DNA from: Phaeosaccion multiseriatum
Taxonomy: Eukaryota; Ochrophyta, other classes
Assembly (NCBI GenBank): GCA_965112735.1
Contig: OZ218954.1
Coordinates: 3,844,001 to 3,908,000, forward strand
Direction: 5' to 3'
Length of the DNA stretch: 64,000 bases
Part shown: positions 22,701-33,700 of the stretch, piece after piece
Numbering within the stretch: position 1 is the first letter of the stretch
How the letters are laid out: the number at the start of each line of letters is the position of its first letter
Made by a program: the position numbers and the translations under genes
Notes under the pieces: generated by a model
What the model was told of the DNA's origin: nothing
The model's input: the letters and a program-made list of their open reading frames with translations, nothing else
Databases searched by the model: none

Positions 22701-23782
22701 AACCCCTTTGGTCGGGCGTACGTCAATCTGGACCCATTGTAATGCAGCCCACATGCACGGCATGTAGCCTTCATACCGCTTGTACCATTCAATGCAACCA
22801 CTCGTACAATCTGTACACACCTCCCATCAACCGTTGACTTAAAACTGACGGGAAACCGCTCGAGCTCAGGCAGATCACACGTTAGGAAGGCGGCAAGGAA
22901 GACGGCCTCCACGCACTGGATCGGCAGAGACTCCCGGATTATCTGCTTGGCTGAGGAGGAGAGAGAGAGAAAGATAGAGAGAGAGAGAGAGGGAGAGAGA
23001 GAGGGGGGGGGGGGTAATGGGGCACAGGAGAACGGGACAAGGTGAGACGGCGATCAGGAGTAGGGGAGACTGAGGCAGAGCGCCATCTCTTCTCCCAGGC
23101 CGTCTGTCACGGCCATACGATCGCTACCTGTGTGGATGACGTGTCGGAACCCGCAGACCCTTTTCTTGGCGAAGAAGTCATGCCCGGTGTGGTCTGTGGA
23201 CGGCAAGGAGAAGGGAGCGAGCGCCAGCCACCGCCGTCAGTGCGAGGAAGGGGTTACTTAGGTCGGCCTGCTCGCATTCAGCCCTTTCTGTATCGGTCTT
23301 TCGTCGGATGGAAAAGCCGTCCACACTAGCGTTTGCCCTGTCTCGGCAACTACCACCCGCCTCTCCCTCCTCCTTCCTTCCCCTCCCCCCTTCCCTGCCC
23401 TGCTTACTAGTTGTAAGCGCCAGAGCGGCAGCGGCTTACTAGCTTACTCACTGTATTCCAGGGCGGTGACGTAGCTCTGCACTAGGCGAAGGTTGTCAGT
23501 CATTGACAGCTTGGACGTGGACAGGCGGCCGAGGGGCGGCACCGGAATGGGCACCTGCCGGGCAAGGGGGGGGGGGGGTGAGTGTTGCGTGCTCCTCCAG
23601 GCTCAGCAGGAGGGGAAATGGCCATCTTTGAGTGAGTGACTGCTCCAGCGACCCGTGACTTGTGCAGAGACCCCTCTCACCTCCGGAAGAACCTTGGCCT
23701 CCTGTATGCCGTAGATCTGCCCCCGTAAGATGTGATCCCCATGGCCAAGCACATTGCTGTCCAGCAGTCCCTTGGTCGCCAT
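19774..23782 (-). CDS. VASH: Vasohibin-family tubulin tyrosine carboxypeptidase
   Basis: Nine minus-strand exons, 23782-23681, 23554-23452, 23193-23128, 22950-22821, 22533-22446, 22228-22148, 21657-21547, 21120-20842 and 20604-19774, give 596 residues in phase. The core reads YNHTGHDFF, ESLPIQCVEAVFLAAFL, ERFPVSFKS, YRHIVLAVRF, GALGISRR, then WHELLK and HPVKWKVL. The catalytic Cys103, His138 and Ser155 have spacings of 35 and 17 residues, identical to human VASH1 Cys169, His204, Ser221. Family members remove the C-terminal tyrosine of alpha-tubulin, in a complex with the small chaperone SVBP (not seen here). After about residue 260 comes an SR/SPSK-rich basic stretch and a long Gln- then Gly/Glu-rich tail, built partly from dispersed repeat copies read as QLVIQ; the stop follows the last copy directly. 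The last intron is also open in frame, so retention is possible, and the tail is less certain than the core. Confidence 0.9.
21947..22130 (-). repeat. 22-bp minisatellite in vasohibin intron 6
   Basis: About eight units of GTCATCATCTGCTCCTACTG alternating with a version ending in CTGCTAAT, so the higher-order period is 44 bp. It lies just past the exon 22228-22148 donor. Confidence 0.92.
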
Positions 23783-24111
23783 CCTCAGTTCACTTCGCTG
23801 CCACGAAGACTAGTTTTACTACTCCATGTGCCGATCTTATGCGGCTTGGAGGAGTGAGCTTACGCGGCTTGGAGCAGCGAAGACTGTGTAAGAAGACGCT
23901 TTGGCACAGGGGCGCGGACGAGCTGAAATTGTAACGCTATCGACGGGTTTCCGAGTGGATCTGGCTGGGTACCGCCGCCGGCGCGCCGCTGGTGGCATCT
24001 TTTCACGCGTGGAAGAAGGCGGAAGAGCATCACTAATACGCACCTTTTCTCCAGAGGAACGGGTCGGTTCTCTACTCGCATGACCCACGGACGAAGGGTC
24101 TAAAAGGAGCC
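23783..24111. promoter_or_regulatory. Putative bidirectional promoter, vasohibin / P5A ATPase
   Basis: A 329-bp gap separates two divergent start codons. It contains a direct repeat, CTTATGCGGCTTGGAG at 23836-23851 and CTTACGCGGCTTGGAG at 23860-23875, and a GC-rich palindromic patch (GGCGCGCC near 23978). No clear TATA box is seen. Confidence 0.45.
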
Positions 24112-27100
24112 ATGGAGCAGGGAGTAAGCTGGACGGGGAAGCGCATCGCTTCCCTGAGGCTCTACCATAGGGGAGGAGGAGGCGGTCTGCCCAGCAAAGG
24201 GATCTTCAGCAAGGAGCACATACCCTTCCTCGTCTTCTATGCGTGGGCAGCGCTGCAGTGCTGGCAGACGGTGGGACAGCAGTACGAGGAGGCCCTTCTT
24301 CGTGCAGAGGAGGAGGGCTGGGAGCTGCCCAACAGTGTGGACCACCAGCGGACCACGCTCAATGCAGTGCTGGCAGGAGTGGACATCAACGCTAAGGTGC
24401 GGAGGAGGGGACGCTCTGCTTGTGCATGGAGTGGGGCCTGGGTCGCGCTGTCTGTGACACTTTGGGGCCGGCGCTCAGCAGTTGTTCTCTCCCCCCCCTT
24501 TTGTTTCCTCTGTCCGACCAATGGCTGTGCCCGAGCTGGCTATACGTCATTCTTGGCTCATCCCCTTCCTCCAAACTCCTATCAACCTCTTTCTCCGTAG
24601 CTTTCCTCCCTCGCTTGTCCCCGCCAATTTATCTCCCGCTCACCTCCACCCCATGAACCTCCCCTCTGCTTTTCTTCTCCTCCCCCCTTCTCTCTTCCCC
24701 TGCAGGACGCAGAGCTGGGCGTGAAGATCGCGGAGCTTCCCTCCCAGTATATGCCCGGCTTCTGGCCGCTGTTGTGGCTCGGTGTGGGCCTCACGCTGCA
24801 CGGGCTCATGGTGCTGCTGCAGGTATGCGTGTGCAGCATCGGAGAGAATCAAGTGCACTCACTCACGAACTGAATTAATCATTCCCTCCGTAGCTCATTC
24901 ACTCACTCACTCACTCACTCACTCTTTCTTTCTATCCATAACTCACTCCACTTACTCCCCCACTTATCCACTGACCCACCCACCCGCTGCCTGACTGCCT
25001 GACTGACTGACTGCCTGACTGGTGCAGGTGTGGAGTGTCGGGGTCAAGTGTTTCATCAAGTACCGCGCCGTGCGGGATGTGGACAGCGCCACACACGTCA
25101 GGGTACGTACGTATGTACCTACATAAGGTGAAACATACATGGATGGTCTTAGTGCGTGTGTGTGTGCAGGCCGCATGCAAGCACTGCAAGCGTCACTCGC
25201 CTCCACTGTTTGTGGCCCTTTGGGGCTCAAGGGGAACGCTCAAGGGGAACGCTCAAGGGGAACGCTGCCGACTTGCCACAGAGTGGATAGAGAGAGAGAG
25301 AGAGAGAGGGGTCGTTGCAGAGGAAGGCAACGCAAGGCGAGGGAAGGGGGTAGGGACATGCCTACCTGCCAGCCCAAGCCTCCAATAAATGGAAGAGTGG
25401 ACAGGAGAGGCCTTGTGCTGACGCTCTGCCTACCCATCTGTCTGTCTGTCCATCGCTCTGCTGCCCCTCCTACCGCCTCTGCTGCCCCTCCTGCTGCTCT
25501 GTCCTTGCCTGCCTTGCCTGACACCAGGTAGAGCCCAAGGACCACACAGGCTCGAACAAGACGCTGCTGCTGCCCATCGAGCAGGGGCCCCTCGGGCCGT
25601 GCTTTGAGTTCCACCGCAGAAAGTGAGGAGCCGATGGCAGTGGACGGGCGGGATGGGGGTAAAGGAGAGGAGGGACAAGCAAGAGATGAGGATGGGCGAG
25701 AGGGGCGGGTTGTGTTCTTCTTTCGCTCGAGCTATAGGCATGCATGCGAGCCGGGCAGGAAGAGAACAGGAAGGGAGTCCCGCAGATAGACATCGACAGA
25801 CAGCCGCTCATTTCCAATCCGAGTAACCCTCTCACTCAGCGCGACAGTCGCTCACATACCCTATACCCTATACCCTATACCCTAAACCCTCCCTCTCCTC
25901 TCCCTCCCCCCCTCTCTCCACTCTCCCCCCTCTCTTCTCCACTCTGCCCCTCCCCTCTCCACTCTTCCCTCCCTCCCTCTCCGCTCTCCCCCCCTCCCTC
26001 TCCCCCATTCTTCCCCTCTCCATCCCCCCCCCCTCTCCAGATATGTGTTCGACCCCCGCTCCAACGCCTTCGTCAAGATCCGCTGTGTAGTGGACCAGAG
26101 CAAGGACTTCTATCGCTCGTGGCAGGGCCTGCCCTCCTATGCCGCTGTGGAGCACACGAGGCAGAAGTACGGCCTCAACAAATTCGAGATGGCCGTGCCC
26201 GACTTTGGCGTAATGTACAAGCAGCAGGTGGGTGTGATGTGCGTGTTGGGTGTATGGGGCAGGCAGTCACGGTTGGTAGGAGGAGGAGGAGGAGGAGGAG
26301 GACGAGGAGGAGGAGGAGGAGGAGGATGAGGAGGAGGAGGAGGAGGAGGAGGAGGATGAGGAGGAGGAGGAGGAGGACGAGGAGGATGAGGAGGAGGAGG
26401 AGGAGGAGGAGGACGAGGAGGAGGAGGAGGAGGAAGAGGAGGACGAGGAGGAGGAGGAGGAGGAGGACTTCTTTACCTTGCTTATTTCCCTCTCCGAAGG
26501 TGCCTAACCCCCAACCCCCCTCCGTCCCACCCAGATCCTGAACCCCTTCACCATCTTCCAGCTCTTCTGCACGGGGCTGTGGTTGCTGGAGAAGAACTGG
26601 CAATACTCGCTCTTCACGCTGTTCATGATCTTTGGCTTCGAGGCCACCAACGTGTGGCAGAGGGTGCGCAACATGAACACTCTCAAGGGTATGGGAAACA
26701 AGGTGGGTGGGTGCGTTGAGGAGGAGGAGGAGGAGGAGGAGGAGGAGGAGGAGGAGGAGGAGGGGGAGGAGGAGGAGGAGGAGGAGGAGGAGGAGGAGGA
26801 GGAGGAGGAGGGGGGGGAGGAGGAGGGGGAGGAGGAGGAGGAGGAGGAGGAGGAGGAGGAGGAGGAGGAGGAGGAGGAGAGGACTCTGTGAATGGACGGC
26901 AACGGATGGCCGCCTTGGGAGCTCTGTCCCTGACCCGTTGATCTGTAACTGTCATTGGTGTTGCGACAGGTGACGCCGCTCAAGGTGTTCCGCTGTGGCA
27001 AGTGGGTCGGCATCACCTCTGAGGAGCTCCTGCCAGGAGACGTGTTTAGCCTCACCCTCTCCAAGGTGGGTGGGTGGGTGTAGTATGTCAATGGGTGGGT

Positions 27101-27721
27101 GCGCGCGCTTACGTGGGGGAGAACGGGTACCTCAGGCTTTTGTTCTTCTTCCTTATCTCTATTGGCGTCCTATTTAGCCCCTCTTTCTCCTTTTCCTCCT
27201 CCCCCTATGTATGCCTCTGCTCCACCCCTCCTCCCCTCCCCCCTCAGGGCAACGACATTGTCCCCTGCGACTGTCTCTTGCTCAAGGGCAGCGCCGTACT
27301 CAACGAGGCCACTCTCACCGGAGAGTCCATCCCGCAGATGAAGGAAGGCATGCCGGAGGCAGGGGGACCCGGGGGGGAGGAGGCCGTCAGCCTTAAGAAT
27401 GCGTAAGTAGTCAGTCAGTCAGTCAGTCAGTCAGTCAGTCAGTCGCAGAGACAGAAGAGAGACAGGAAAGGCCTCTGTATGCACAGGAAAGGCCTCTGTA
27501 TGCACAGGAAAGGCCTCTGTTGCACAGGAGGGAGCTGTTACGTGTTGGGTCTTCGGGTCTGTTGGGGAGGATGCAGACTCAATGCGCCTTATGATTTCAC
27601 TGGGGTTTCGCTTTACTCTGCTGCCCTCTCTCTATCCCTGTCTCTCTGCTCTTTTGGTCGCCGCCTCAAACGCCGCCCCTATCCCTTAACGTGTGTGTGT
27701 GTGTGTGCGTGTGTGTGTGCT

Positions 27722-27752
<31 letters not shown>

Positions 27753-30700
27753 GTGAAACGCTCTTTGTGTGTTGCAGACTGCACAAGGTACATGCTTTGT
27801 TCGGCGGCACCAAGCTGCTCTCGTGCGGTACACAAACCACGCTGGAGGACGCCAGCGATGACGAGGGGGAGGAGGGTGAGGAGGGTGAGGAGGGGGCAGG
27901 CAGCGAAGGAGACCGAGACGAGGACGAGGAAGAGGAGGAGGGGGAGAATACAAGTCATGACGACGTGGAGGAGACGCCGAACGGCGGGTGTCTGTGCTAC
28001 GTACTGACGACGGGCTTCAGCTCCAGCCAGGGCAAGCTCGTGAGGATGATCGAAGGCTCCACAGAGAACGTCAGGAGCGACACAAAGGACACGGCACTGC
28101 TGCTGCTGCTGCTGCTCGTCTTCGCTGTCAGTGCGTCGGCCTATGTGTTGAGGGAGGGCATGAAGGAGGGCAACAAGCGATCCAAGTACCAGCTGCTGCT
28201 TCACTGTATCCTCATCATCACGTCGGTCATCCCTCCTGAGCTTCCCATGCAAATGGCACTGGCGGTCAACACTTCCCTCATGACGCTCATGAAGATGCAG
28301 GTATGGAGGGTTGATGTGAAGGTGAAGGGGCACAAAGGGCAAGGGGGGTTTGTGAGCACATTAGAACAAGGGTGCGGGTAGAGGAGGAAGAGGAGGAGGA
28401 ACAGAGGGAAGAGGAGGATGGAGGAGGAGGAGGAGGAGGAGGATGGAGGAGGAGCAGGAGGAGGATGGAGGAGGAGGAGGAGGAGGAGGAGGAGGAGGAG
28501 GTTAGCCAACCCCATCCAGCCCAACCCACTTGTGATCCCAATTTCTGACCCCCACATGTTGTTGTGGCTACCGACCCAATGACACCAATTCCCATTGCCT
28601 TATGCCCAAATCCCATTGCCTTATGCCCAATGCCCCATTGCCTTATGCACAATGCTCCATGGCCCTTGAAGGTGTTCTGCACGGAGCCCTTCCGCATCCC
28701 CGGCTCGGGCAAGGTCGACACGTGTCTCTTCGACAAGACGGGCACCCTCACCACCGACGAGCTTGTGGCCGTGGGCATCGCCCCCAGGAAAGGCGTGGCG
28801 CAGAGGGGGGGGGGTGGCCACAGGAGCTCCAATGGCGCTTCTGCGTCTGGTGTGTCTTCAACGGGTGGAGTGGGGAAGGGGAAGGAAGGAGGCTTCTTCG
28901 GCGGAGAGGGGGGGGGGGGGTGGAGAACAGCACATTGCTCGTGCCCATGGCCAAGGTGAGTGGTGAGCGAGTTGGTTGTTCGGTCATTGGCATCATCTCT
29001 CTACAATCGGGCGTGGGGAGGGCCGGTCCATCGGTCAGTCCTCTGTCTTGTGTTCGATAGCTTGAGTGGTTAAGGTCTATTAAACTGGGACTGAAACTGA
29101 AACTCAGGGTGGGGGCTGTGCCGGAATGAGGTGGACGACAAGCGCTGCTCGCACTCACATGTCTCTCGCTCTCTTTCTCTTTCTCTCTCTTGTCCCTCCC
29201 CCTCCCCCGCCCCCCCCTTCCTCTCTCTTCCTCTCCCAGGCCCCTCCCGAGGCTGTGCTGGTGCTCGGCGGCTGCCACGCCCTGGTAATGGTGGAGGGCA
29301 AGGCGGCAGGGGACCCTGTTGAGTCCGCAGCAGTGAAGGCCATCAAGTGGGAGCTTCCTCCCTCGGGCCGTGCCCAGAGCCTGGCAGCAGCGGTCGTGGG
29401 AAAGGGTTCGACTCTGGTGCGGCCCCGGGGGGACGCAGTGAACAAGCAGGGCACGGCTGCCAAGGGGGGGGGGACAGGAGTAGGAGTAGGAGGAGGAGGA
29501 GGAGGGGCAGCAGTTGGTGATACAGGTGGTGGTGATGCAGCGCAACAGAAGAAGGTGGTGGTAGAGACGACGGCGCCTGTGACTCCGCTGGTGGTGGACG
29601 GGGCTGCGGTGCCCGCTCTGGAGATTGTGGCTCGGCATCACTTCAGCTCCAAGCTGCAGAGGATGAGCACGGTGGCGAGGGTGGTGCAGTGGCAGGATGG
29701 CCAGGTACGGAGTGGGGGGAGGGAGGGAGGGAGGAGGGAGGGAGGGAGGGAGAGGCGGAGGGACCTTCCCCGCGCCCGTACGCCTGTGTGTCTGTCTGTC
29801 CGCCTGTGTGCGTCCTCTTTATGGCTTTCCCATGACTCCCTCCCTCCCCCCGATACTCTGCCTCCGTCCCTCCACATATGCCTCTACCCTCCCTCCCTCC
29901 ATCTCTCCCTCCCTCCCTCCCTCCCTCCCTCTCTCTCTCCCTCCCCTCCCTCCCATCAACTGCCATCCCTCCCAGCCGCTGAAGAACGGATGCTTGTGGG
30001 TGCTTGTCAAGGGCTCTCCCGAAATCATCGCCGAGCGTCTGCTGCCATCCGCCAAGCCCTCTGACTACGACAGCCGGGCTCAGGCCCTCGCCAAGGAGGG
30101 TATGAGGGTGCTGGCGCTGGCCTACAAGCGGCCAAAGGACACGCAGGACTGGGACAGGTGGGTGTGCATAAAGGGTTATGTGCTTCCTTCCGAGGGTTGG
30201 GGCGTGCCATGTACTCACCTCACCCCTCTCCTCTCCTCTCCTCTCACCTCACCTCACCTCCTCTTCCTCCCAATGCTCACCTCACCCCTCTCCTCTCCGC
30301 TTACTTGCTCTCTTCCTCCTAATACCCGCATGACCCGTCCCCTTCCCCCACCCTTTTGGCTCCACCCCCCCCCCCCGATGGGCCGATCTGTGCGCAGATG
30401 TGCGTCCTCTCGCGCTGCGGCGGAGTCCGACTTGCTCTTCGCAGGCTTTGTGGCCTACACGTGTCGAGTGAGGAAGGACACGGCCAACGTGGTGGGGGCC
30501 TTGGTGGAGGGTGCTCACCAAGTGGCAATGGTCACGGGAGATGCACTGCTCACGGCCGTGCATGTGGCCAAGGAGGTGAGGGAGGGAGGGAGGGAGGGAG
30601 GGAAGGAGGGGGTATGTGGAGGGAGGAAGGAAGGGAGGGAGAGAGAGAGGAGGAGGGAAGGCGGGGAGGGAGGGATGATTCGAGGGAAAGAAAGTGGGTG

Positions 30701-33700
30701 AAGACTGAAGGGTCCGGGTCCCTCCCGCTGATTAGATACTTGCCTGTCTCTTGTGCCCCTTTTCCTTACCCTTGTCCTCTGCAGGTGGGCATCACTGAGA
30801 CCACAGTGCCCCCCCGCACTGCGCCTCTCAAGCCATTTGTGATGACGAAGATGTCCCCCGAGGACCGCAAGAAGCTTGCGGCGCAGCAGGACAAGGAGGC
30901 GGAAACCGCAATGGCTGCTCCCCTCAAACCGCCACGGAAGGGCCCGAGCAGCAGCAGCAGCGGAGGAGGAGGAGGAGACATCCTCATCCTGGGCACACAG
31001 TCAGGCTCGTCTGAAGGGGGAGGAGCAGATGCAGCAGTTGGTGATTCGAAGCTGTGCTGGACCAATTACGAGGACGGGCGTTTCATGTACCCCTTCCAGG
31101 CCTCTGAGATGCGCCGTTTGGGCAAAGAGAACGACCTCTGCGTCACAGGCAAGATGCTGGCGACGGCGTTGGAGCACCAACCCGACACCGCCAAGCACCT
31201 GCACACCATCTGTGTGTACGCACGTATGACACCCGACGAGAAGGAGAGGGTCATCCACTTCCTCAGGGCGGAGGGGAGGGTCTGCCTCATGTGTGGGGAC
31301 GGGGCCAATGACGTGGGGGCCCTCAAGAGTGCGGATGTAGGGGTGGCGTTGCTCGGAGGCTTTGGCGACCTCAACGTAGAGAGAGGCGACGAAGAGAAGA
31401 AGAAGAAGGAGAAGGAGGACAAGGCGGCGGCTCTGGCATTGGCTGCGAAGGGAGGGGGGGGGGGCACTGCTCTCATCACAGCGGAGGAGCAGCGGCGGCT
31501 GCTGGGGATGAAGGCCGGGGAGCTGAAGCGTAAGCTAATGGAGGTGGGGGTGGACCTCGCTATCCATCCCGAGTGTGTGGAGAAGGCTGACCTTGTTGCG
31601 CTCTATCGAAGAGCGGTGTCAAGGAGGGCAGTGGCGGCTCACGACGCGAAGAACGAGCTCGATCTGGCCAATATGACGCCACAGCAGAGGAAGGCCGAGG
31701 CACGAAAGAAGGCACAGGAGGCGCAGCAAGAGAAGATAGCTTTGTTCCAGGCCAAGGTGTGTGGGGGGAGGGGAGGAGAGGGGTGGCAGTGGATGGAGGG
31801 GGGTGAAGGGTGTGGTAGAGGACTGTGACTGTTTGCCCGATGGAATGTGCCCCCACCATGGCTGCTGCTGGCTTTTTGTTGACCACCTTTACACCTTTGA
31901 GCTTGTACTAACTGCCTGGCGCCCTCCCTTCCCCCCTCCCTCTCTCCTCCTCTTCCCACCTACCTCCTTCCCTCCCTCCCTCCCTCCCTCCCTCCCCCCT
32001 CCCTCCCTCCCTCCGTCACTACCTGGTGTCCTACCCTTGACGCCCTTCATGCTCTTGATGCAATTGATCATTTGGTGATGGATCATTATCACATCATCAT
32101 CATCATCATCATCATCAGGTGGCGGAGCTTGAGGCGAAGGGCGAATCGTGGGCCGCAGCCAAGGCCATGAAGGCCGTGTGGGCAGAAGAGAAGGCGAAGG
32201 TGCAAGCCAAGGTAGGCTAAAGCCAACAACATACCCACACACTCACACTCAAACTCAAACGCACCGGGGTACAACACCCACCGGAATTACATCAAGAAGT
32301 AGTCCGGCACACTCCTCCTCTCTCTTGTTTCGCCTCTCCTTGAGCCATCCACCCAACCCTCTACTCCTCTCTACCCACAACCCTCATCTCTCCACCCTCT
32401 CCCCTCTTATCAACCACCCACCCAACCACCCACCCACCCACCCACCCACCCACCCACCTGCACACACGCCCCGCTACAGGCCGCCCTGGCCAGGAAGAAC
32501 AACACAATGGAGAACCACGCCGCGCGCATGGTGAGTCGTCCCTGCCTCTCACATGCCTGGCTCTACACCTCAAACATGCCTGCCTCTACACCTCTAACAT
32601 CCCTGCCTCTACACCTCTAACATCCCTCCCTCTACACCTCTAACATCCCTGCCTCTACACCTCTAACATCCGTGCCTCTACACCTCTAGCATCCTTGCCT
32701 CTACACCTCTAGCATCCCTCCCTCTACACCCCTAACATCCCTGCCTCTACACCTCTAACATCCCTCCCTCTACACCCCTAACATCCCTGCCTCTACACCT
32801 CTAACATCCCTCCCTCTACACCTCTAACATGTTCGGTTATGCGTCCAACACATCAGGCTCCTGCGAATCATCCCTTGAGTCATGCCTACACCTGAAACAT
32901 GCTACGGTTACCTCATCTCTTTCTCTCTCCCTCTGACCCTCTCCCTCTCCCTCCCTCCCTTCCTCCTCCTGTCTGCCAGGCCTCCATGATGGACGATGTA
33001 GAGGAGACGGAGATGCCAATGGTGAAGATCGGCGACGCGTCAGTGGCCGCCCCGTTCACGTCCAAGCTGCCCTCCATCCGGGGCTGTGTGGACATCATCC
33101 GCCAGGGCCGCTGCACGCTCGTCACCTCCATTCAGATGTACCAGGTATATGGGTATATGGGTAGATACGCACTACTCATGGCGTTGGCGTTGGCATTGGG
33201 CTGTCCCATCCGCTGCCATCCATCCACTGCCATCGCCTCCCACCTTCAGCTCCTCACCTCACGCTCTCCTTGTCTGTCTGCTTGTCCCCCCCCTCTCTCT
33301 CTCTCCCCTTCCCACCCCTCCCTCCCTCCCCCCCCTCCAGATCCTGGCTTTGAACTGCCTGATCAGCGCATACTCTTTATCCGTGTTGTACCTGGAAGGT
33401 GTCAAGTACGGGGATCGCCAAATGACCGCACAGGGCATTCTCATGGCCGTTTCCTTCCTCTCCGTCAGGTAGGAGGCATACCGGAGGCATACCGGAGGCA
33501 TACCGGAGAGAGGCGTACGGGAGAGAGGCGTAGACGCGAGTGACGAGCCCTTCATTCCCTTACCCTTACCCTTACCCTTACCCTTACCCTTACCCTTACC
33601 CTTACCCTTACCCTTACCCTTACCCTTACCCTTGCCCTTTACCCCCTCCCTCTTGCTCGTGCTGCTCCTTCCTTGGGTGGTGTATTTTGTCCTGTCCTTT

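Noticed and set aside
33555-33635. Possible interstitial telomere
   Set aside because: The unit is CCCTTA, not the CCCTAA or CCCTAAA of known telomeres.
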